From contig JAZGTN010000087.1 in the NCBI GenBank assembly GCA_037783415.1, positions 2,232,001-2,296,000 of the forward strand: 64,000 nt of DNA. Reading direction: 5' to 3'. Under the pieces are notes generated by a model. The model was not told the origin of the DNA, made no database searches, and saw nothing but the letters and a program-made list of their open reading frames with translations. This DNA comes from Leptasterias polaris. Lineage: Eukaryota > Echinodermata > Asteroidea > Forcipulatida > Asteriidae. The position numbers were made by a program, and so were the translations under genes. Positions 12,701 to 21,700 of this stretch are shown here, in pieces (position 1 is the stretch's first letter; the number at the start of each line of letters is the position of its first letter).

Positions 12701-15700
12701 TCCCGGTCTTGGCACGACGGTAGACGTCGTACTGGTCAACGGACGACTGAGGGAAGGAGATACTATTATCTTAGCTGGTCAAGAAGGTCCTATAATAACA
12801 CCAGTAAGAGGTTTACTGATGCCACAACCTTTGAAGGAACTCAGAGTAAAGGTATGTGAAACAGCGAACCAATGGCCAGATAAAGTCAGGGATCAGGTTT
12901 TCTCAGTGGTTTCTTTCCCTGCCTTTCACCTCTGTGGATCCCATTTCAAATCCCACCTTAGATTGGAGCCTTGCATGTGGACTGGGTTTTCAGGCCCAAC
13001 CTGATTGCATGGGTTTTCCCTACTGGGGTTTACCTTCCACATCTAAAACTTAACTCTTCTTCTCGTTTCCTAATCATTCTGCTAATTGTGCTGTTGGATG
13101 TGTAATATATGAATGACTAAATAAATAAACAGTGCACTGATAACCCATTGAGTGTAAATCATCATCTGCCTGACAGAGAAGGTCGATACAAATAAATGTT
13201 ATTTTGCTGGGCCGTTTCTTTACACTTATAAATCACTGTAGGATATTTACACTCATCATATGTGAGTGGAAAAACATATCTTAATAACAAAGTATTAAAA
13301 AGTTAGTGAAAGTACGAACAGAGAAATACTTGTACTTCTTTTAAGACCACTACATGGCTTATTATCTCTTTGCATGAATGAATTGTAGTAAAGTTCAGTA
13401 TTCAATTTTCCTCCAAATTCTACCAAAACTTTAATGCGGTGTGTAACAGGCAGTAGAAGTTCAAAGGCTGTATGACACCATGCAGTAATCACAAACTGTA
13501 CCGATTTTAACCATATAGAACAAGTCTCGCGTGTACACAAAATGCTGGCATCACCTTGAGGCTAGAAAAGCCAACAAACTTGAAAACATATTTCCACAGA
13601 TTACCGGTTGCAGAGACGGGATTCTACTTCATGACTGAAGTCACTCATCACAGGTTGAATTCAATCAAATTAGCTTGAAATCTTGTTTGACCAGTTTAAA
13701 AATTGACAAAGTTTGTGACGGCATTTTTTTACCAATGTATGGGACTTGATCAATGTATAAATCAGATCTCTGGTGTATTGAGTGTTTAATGTAATGGTAC
13801 ATAGCGTCACCATAGGCATTTGTGCAGTAACTTACAGGTGCACTGAGCATGCCCAGCAGTAAGTCATATATCGTCTGCTCAGGACTATAAGACCATTAGT
13901 GCAGTTTGTATAGATTTCATTAGGCCAAATTTAAAAAAATACCAGTTGATCGTCCTGATTTTTCCAAAAAGAGGAGGATGAGGGCCTTTTTATTTTATTT
14001 TATTTTTTTTTCAAGATGGCCGCCAAGTATTTCAATTCAAACAGGCCACCAATTCTTCAGTTTGAAATCATCGCTAACTTTCTTTATATCTATTTGTTGC
14101 ATGGGGTAAGTTTACATCAAAAATTAAAAAAAAAATAATAATAATAATAAAAAAGGATGCGGCCTCAAAAAAGGATGCGGGCGGGGACGATCATCTGGTA
14201 TTTTTTTTTACTTGGCCTTAAATTACTTTTGCATGTTTTTGAGCTTCTGATAAATTAAGTTTGTTGATTAAGAGTGGTCTTCAAAGTGTTTGTTTAGCAA
14301 AAAGAAACATTTATTTTTTTAAAGGTATTATACAGGATTGGTAGAGCTGACAAAACAGTCGCAAACAAAGTTCATGTTTTGTGTAATCAACCACATACAT
14401 GAAATAACAAAATTTCAGCTCAATTGGTCATCGAGGTCACGAGAAAATAGTGAAAAGAGAACTGATGTGTTTTCTGTTTTTCAAACATGGAGTTTATTAT
14501 CACGCGTGATAAAAACTATTGTTTTACTCATTTCTCAGAAACGATAGCATTTTAGGCAGAAATATTTTAAGGAACCCTTTCTACCATTACTTACTTTAAA
14601 TCATTTAAGTTATGTGTGAATCTGTGAACATTTGTGTTTTTCGATCTTACCAATAGTGTACAGGGCCTTTAAGTAAAACATTCATTTGTTGATTTTGATT
14701 TTTTTCAAATCAGCATTTTTCATTTGATGACCTTTTGATCATTACGGATGTGAAATTGCAATGAATGACCTTATAGCACTGAGCAAACGACATGTATTAG
14801 TATGCTGGACAGCCAACGCAATGACGAAAATTTGATGGCAATGTAGGATTATTTGAGAAATATGTGATCTTTACTAAACCAGTCAATGTTTCTGTATAGA
14901 TAGTTCCCAGTAGACGACATCTTTACGGGCAAATCGCATTTTGGCGCGCCAAGCGCTCAAATTATTAACGCAGCCGCGTCGTTCACTAACCAATCATGCA
15001 ATGAGTTTTGTGAAATGTGCGCGTGCTGCACGCCGTTCTCACGCGTAACGCATGACTGTGTGTTCCAAATTGCCCGTAAAGATGGCCGATTTACGTCATA
15101 TTGCAACCTATCTATATTTTGACCTCAGAATCAATATGAGAAGTTCAAAGAGATCAGTGGCGCACAGGGAGTCAAGATCCTTGGTAAGGATCTAGAGAAA
15201 GCTCTGGCCGGAATGCCGTTACTTGTAGCTCAACAATCCGATGAAGTCGAAATTCTAAAGGTGAGAAACTGAACAATCTTTCTGCATTCAGAATAACTTT
15301 AGTTATAAAGGATAATTCACCCACGGGCATAGGAAGACTAAAGTTAATTCAGAGCATCTAGTTGTCACAATACAACCAAACCTGAGATCATATTTGCAAC
15401 ATCTCTTCAAAATCAGCAGTGGATAAACAAAGACTTTTGGGAATGTGGAGGCCCCAGGCTGTGGAACGCTCTCCCATTGTCTCTGATCAATCACAAATTT
15501 TGAACTATTTAAGAAATGCCTGAAAAGCCAGCTATTTATGGCAAGCTATTCTGGCTGGTCCGTCAGTAATATGCGCCACCTCGCCTTGTATACCTTACAA
15601 GGCATTGTATTATGGTCTCATAGAATCATTCATAACAAGCTCCACCAAATCTGCTATTTCGGCGCCAGGAGTGTCATTTATGACAGACATGGCGCTATAA

Positions 15701-18700
15701 ATGTACAGTATTATTAGTATTATTATTATTATTATTCATAGACCTCTCTGTTCATTTGTTAATACTGTAAAGCGCATTGAGAGTTCCTGTGGTTCTGAAA
15801 TGCGCTATAAAATAAGCTCTATTATTATTATTATTATTATTATTGTTTTTATCTGGCAAGAGGCATTTTGAGGAGCCGTTTGGAGAAGAGCGTAGTGATT
15901 ATGAGTATGATAATTAATGGTCAAACAGGAGTGTTAATAAAATAGAATTGAATAAATGCCATTAATCTTGTCTTGGTAGGACGAGGTATCGCAACTATTG
16001 AAAGACGCACTTAAATCTATCAAGCTAGCAGACCTTGGGGTCTCTGTCCAAGCTTCCACACTAGGATCTCTTGAAGCGTTGCTAGAATTCCTCAAGACGT
16101 CCGAGATTCCTGTAAGTATATATGCTGCTTAATCTCACAAAGATTATTAGCACCAACTGTCTGGGTAAACTTTAATTAAATTTGGGTTAAACAAAGAAAA
16201 TATGACTGGAGCGGGATTTGAACCTGCAACATCTGGATTAACGCAACAGGGCTCCACCAACTGAACATAATGAGGCAATGCATGTAACATTAGGCTTTAT
16301 CTTCAAGCAAACTTGAATCATGAATTGTGATTGGTCGACCCATAGCAACAGGAGATGTGATATAAACCTATATTGCACTGCCCATATCAAACCCTGCTAT
16401 TCTCACTCCATGCACATGTATAGTGCTATTCTAAGCTATGCGCAAAAACGTACAGCTGTTCTAACACTGTATTATGTTAAGCTGCGCGTAAAGTTTGATT
16501 GAAGATAAATCAGTTGTGCGTGGAACATGTAAATATATGGTGTCTGCGTTAGCTAAATTTTACTTTCCTAACAATATGATGTAATTTTTATAGCCATTAA
16601 CTAAGTTAATCTAAAGTATTTAAAGAAACAGAATCGTGCACATGAAAACTCAATATGGTTGGGACCAACTTGGTCCCGGAAGTTCAAATACGCACGAGAC
16701 TTGCACAGTCTAGAGCAGAAAAGTAGATGTCCATGTACTCTTAGTATTTGATCTTTTGGTTTATACTCCACAGTATGCAGGCATCTCTATTGGTCCTGTT
16801 CACAAAAAGGACGTCGTGAAAGCATCTGTTATGCTGGAACGAGATAGCCAGTTAGTATTGCTTCTGGGTTTGTTTTGAATTTGTGTTTAAGTGCCAGATA
16901 CGAAGTGTGGACCTGAGAACAAAAGAGGTCCACACAATGTAGGAACTTGAAACAGTATGCGGATGTACACACGTCCACACAGTTTTTTTTACAGTATTGG
17001 AGAATTTTTTTTTTTTTTCTGCAGTGCACAGAACAAAGGAGTGTCCACAGAGTGTATGTGGGTGGATTTACACATTCAAACCGGGGACCTATAACAAAAT
17101 GGGACAATATGGTCCCCGGTTGGGTGGAGGTCCCCATTGGAAAGTGTGTACAAAACCAATGGGAGCTGTTGCCAAATGTTGAAGTACCAACACAAGAGAG
17201 ACAGTAGGATGTCCCTGATTGCAGGTGTTTACACATCCCAGTGCACACACCATTGTGGGGACTTCCTATTGTTGTTCTATTATTCCCTTTTCTAAAGAAT
17301 CTTGTTGTGGGGACCCAGTTTAACAAAGAAAAACGTTGTGGGGACCTTTGTTCCATTGTATAAAAGTCCCCACAGCTCTGGGTATGCCTACCTACACACT
17401 TGTGCGTGTGTGTTGTTGGACTTGGTGTTTTCTCCTGAAATGGTGTCAGTGATAATGTTGCTTTATTCCATTTGTGACCTGCTCTATCGAATTGAGGAAT
17501 GTCTCGGACATTTTGGAAATTGAGTTATGCATACCACGTTAACAAGTAACTCACTGGCTTTCTAGCAATGTCTTTATTATTTCCGTAGCTTATTCCAGTC
17601 CAAAGTTATCGGGCATTGAAGAAGGTCACTAAGACGAGGCCACTTCCATTTTTTTACGACGTGTTTATTTAGATAATCGTTTTTAACAACAGCTAGCTAT
17701 CCGCGCGCGACGCGATCAACCACACACGCATAGAACGATTCTTCACGTAGCTCATGAATAATTCATACAGAGGGATAAACAACCGCGACACCAACTCTGC
17801 GCAGGGCCCAAACGACGGCATGCTACGCTCTCGATCTCCTACCCACCAAAACACATTGAACTACGTTGTGTAGTATAGGATGGGCTACACTGTGCGTGTA
17901 GAGAGACTCGCGCGATCGCATAGAAGAAAGAAAAAAAAAACATCGCGCGGCTGTAAAACCGGCTTCAAATCCTTCAGAACGCGTAAACGACGGGCTGAAA
18001 GCTTTGTGACGTCTTCAGGTAAACATCCAAACTGCGCACGCTCGTCCCCTCTCATCCAATCAACGATCTCTGTTTCTTGATTTTTGTAAAGCCCGCCTAA
18101 TCTAAATATCAAGTTTTCAGCCGTAAATTGATAAGTTTTCCGGCCTCCTGACTATGTTATCATAGGTAAAAAAGAACGGTTGAGGTCATGACCTTTTTAA
18201 TGGTACCAAAACAGTCGTCCAACGTGAATGGAACTGCTCGTTCGCTGCAGTGGAATTAAACACCTTTTTCATGATTTTTGAAGGCAGCTGAGACCGTCTG
18301 GACAAAAAATAATTGCGTACAAACATGCTCAGGAAAAGTACTTTTTGTGGATTTATTCATCTTTTTAATTAAAGGTAAGACCACGACAAGAGAGATCGAG
18401 TTTTGCTTAACCTAATACCACCGAAATCGCGGAATCGGGTTTTGGATATTTTTTTCATGATTTCGATTGTCAACAACTTTTGTATGGCGAGTTACACGTA
18501 AACGTGATTTCCGAGACATTCCTCATTTCGATAGAGCAGGTCACATTTATGTCCCTTTTGGGGTGTTTGTCTGTTTAAATTGTCTGTTGAAAACTTCAAT
18601 TTTTGTTTGCAGAGAATGTGCAACTGAGACTTTCATAAGTTTCAAATTGTTTATTTAGATTTTGGTTTAGATTGTTTTGATACTCTTATGTTTATTTTGT

Positions 18701-21700
18701 CAAGTGAAACAAAGGGGGTAAACTTTCATTACATATTTGGGGTGATTTTTTTTTTACTAGAACGGGATATGAATGTTTGAATACCCGCAAGACTTGCACA
18801 GTCTATTACGCCACATACATGTAGTGTAAATTTGGGAGTAATGGTGCTTTTGTACTGACACATTTTTCATTAACATTTTCACCATCTACACAGATATGCA
18901 GTCATCCTGGCGTTTGATGTGAAAGTGGAACGTGATGCCCAAGACATGGCTGACAGGGAGGGCATTAAAATATTCCAGGCAGACATCATCTACCATCTCT
19001 TTGATAAGTTCATGAGTTACAGGGAAGAGATGAAGCAGAAACAGAGGGAGGAGCATAAAAACATCGCCATCTTCCCGTGCAAGCTCAAGGTCATGCCGCA
19101 GTTTATTTTCAATGCTCGGAATCCCATTGTTGTCGGGGTCATGGTGGAGGCCGGTATCGTCAAGGTTGGGACGCCTATCTGTGTTCCATCGAAGGAGGTA
19201 GGTTTTGTGTCAAGTAATAGTAACAATAATAGTAGTGGCTTCTTATATAGCGCTCAAATTCATCACTCAGTGTCGCTCATAGTGCTCTGACATAGTTACC
19301 CCTGATTACTGGGCCATTTGTTTCATTCATTAAACCATCTCAGCTCCCTTGGGAGTATACAGCCTGTGCTGCCAAGTATGTAGCACACCAAGCTAAATCA
19401 ATCACAAGAACCATCTCTGCCCTCACAGGTACCCATTTACACCTGGGTGAAGAGAAGCAATTATAGTTAAGGGTCTTGTCATGATACGAATTCAAACCCA
19501 CATTCTGATGACTCAGTCACCAGAACTTGAGGCCGATGCACTGAACCGCTCGATGGTTAAACCCTGGCACCATTGTGCCATACACGTTTGTTCAAGATTG
19601 TGTATTGGTGTTCGCTTTCCCAGAACTAAGTAGTGTCAAGTGTTGATTCATTACTTACATGCCTAGTTGTTATTTGCCACAAGTTGAAGCAATGTGATTG
19701 GCTGATGAAAGGTTTTTGAAAAAAAAATTACTGATTGGCTATTTACTGTAGTTTTCTTTGCTGTGTGTTCGATCACTGGAATATTTTAAATTTTAAACTT
19801 AATTTCACCTGTTTATATTCCCTCCATTGCACAGTGTATTGTACTAGGTGCAGTCTCAAGTATAGAGGTAAACCACAAGAATGTAGAGACTGCACGTAAA
19901 GGCCAGGAGGTGTGTATTAAGATTGAGAATACTGGCGGGGATGCTCCTAAGATGTATGGCAGACACTTTGACAGTGAAGACCTCCTCATCAGTAGAGTAA
20001 GTACAAAAGGTTACATCTTCAAGATTAGATATTGCCACTCCAGGACAAACTGTTGGTGAATGGGTAGAATGGTCCCCTGTCTTTATCGGCAAGGATAAAG
20101 ACAGGCACTGGTCTTACAGGCCCAATGATTTCATTGGCTACAATGACTTCGTGCTGTGACGTAAGCTTTCTATATCTGTGTTATGATTGGTCCGAGGTGA
20201 TCGGTCGTCCGCATGCAGCGTATGCACACAGTTTACATCATTTAGTGTTGTTGGATGTACACATGTACTTGTGAAATGACTAGGAATCTCTGTGTGAAAT
20301 GGATGTGAGGTCATAGGTACATCCGACGGGATCCCGGCTGGCGCTTAAGGCTGGTATCTGGCGTTTTTCACAAGCCTGAAAGTGTGACGTCAGATGTTCA
20401 GGCTAGTGAAGTGGGGACTTTTGGGACGCTAGGGGGCAGCAGACTTACCAGGTAAATCCATTGTTTTTGGTAATGTGCGTATGCGCAGAACTACGTAAAT
20501 GATGGATTTACCTGGTAAGTCTGCTGGCACCTAGCGTTCCAAAGTCTCCCATTGAGATCGGTGTTTAGTGAATTGCCTGAATATCGAGCCCTGACATTCA
20601 CCTCGGTGGTCCCCTGGTTTGAATCCTGCCTCAGACCTATTGGAAGTTTTCCTCAAACTTCTTAAACTGAGCACTTCTTCATCATGTTCTCGACACAGGT
20701 ATCTTCAGGCCTACGGGTCACAGTGCTAGACACTTTAGAGGATTTGTTTGTTTCCTAACCAGAAAGATTTTAATAATATATACAAAACAATGAGCAGAGA
20801 CAGTTGTATAGACCTTTAGCCCATGACGTCATTTGAGTAGGGCACCCTCGCCTAGAGGTCAAAAGGAGGTTGTTCATCAGCCTGAAAAACTGACGTCACA
20901 CTAGAGGCTCGTGAATAACGCCAGATACCAGCCTGACCAGATGTTGCCAGATGTACCTTTGACCTCGTAGTCAATTCACATGTACATCCATAGTGAATAA
21001 AACAAAACTACATGATGTAAACATTATGCACAGACTGCATGCAGACGACCGCAAGTGCAAGCTGACAAATTACATCCCCTCAGACCAATCATATCACAGA
21101 TATGGAAAGATTGCGTCACAGCACGTTTGTCCAATGAAACCATTGTAGCCAATGAAATCATTGGGCCTGTAAGACCAGTACCTGTCTTTATCCTTGGGTG
21201 GATAAAGACGGGGGACCATTCTAGTTGTTCATTGGCCAATCATGTGCGCCGCGCATACAAATCTGTGCATTTCCATTGTTTCATCATCGGTTTACCTCTA
21301 AGATGGCAGCTTGATGACGTCAATGCATAAAGTCTATTTAAATCTGTGGTGTTTTCCCTAGTGTACTGGGCCCAATTTCATGGCTCTGCTTACCGTAAGC
21401 AAAGAATCTGCGCTTACGGAAGCAGGGAATTCTGCACTTACGTCTAGCGGGTTAGCATGGAATTTTTGCTTGTGCGCTTGCGTAGTCCACATTACTAGGA
21501 ATTCTAGGCTTACACAGCTAGCGCAGAAATTTGGCGCTTGCTCGGTAAGCGGAGAATGGTGATCGCAAGCGCAGAATTCTGCGTTAAGCAGAGCCATAAA
21601 ATTGAGCCCTGATCGACAGACAGGCAGAGTATTTTATTAGTGTAACATTATTTTGTGTTTTTTTCTTTGGAGAACAAAGAATAGTAGTAAACTGTTAATG

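Noticed and set aside
16829..17356. 175-codon minus-strand frame next to an eIF5B exon
   Set aside because: It runs through the GTGGGGACC repeat and into the exon antisense; no domain features.
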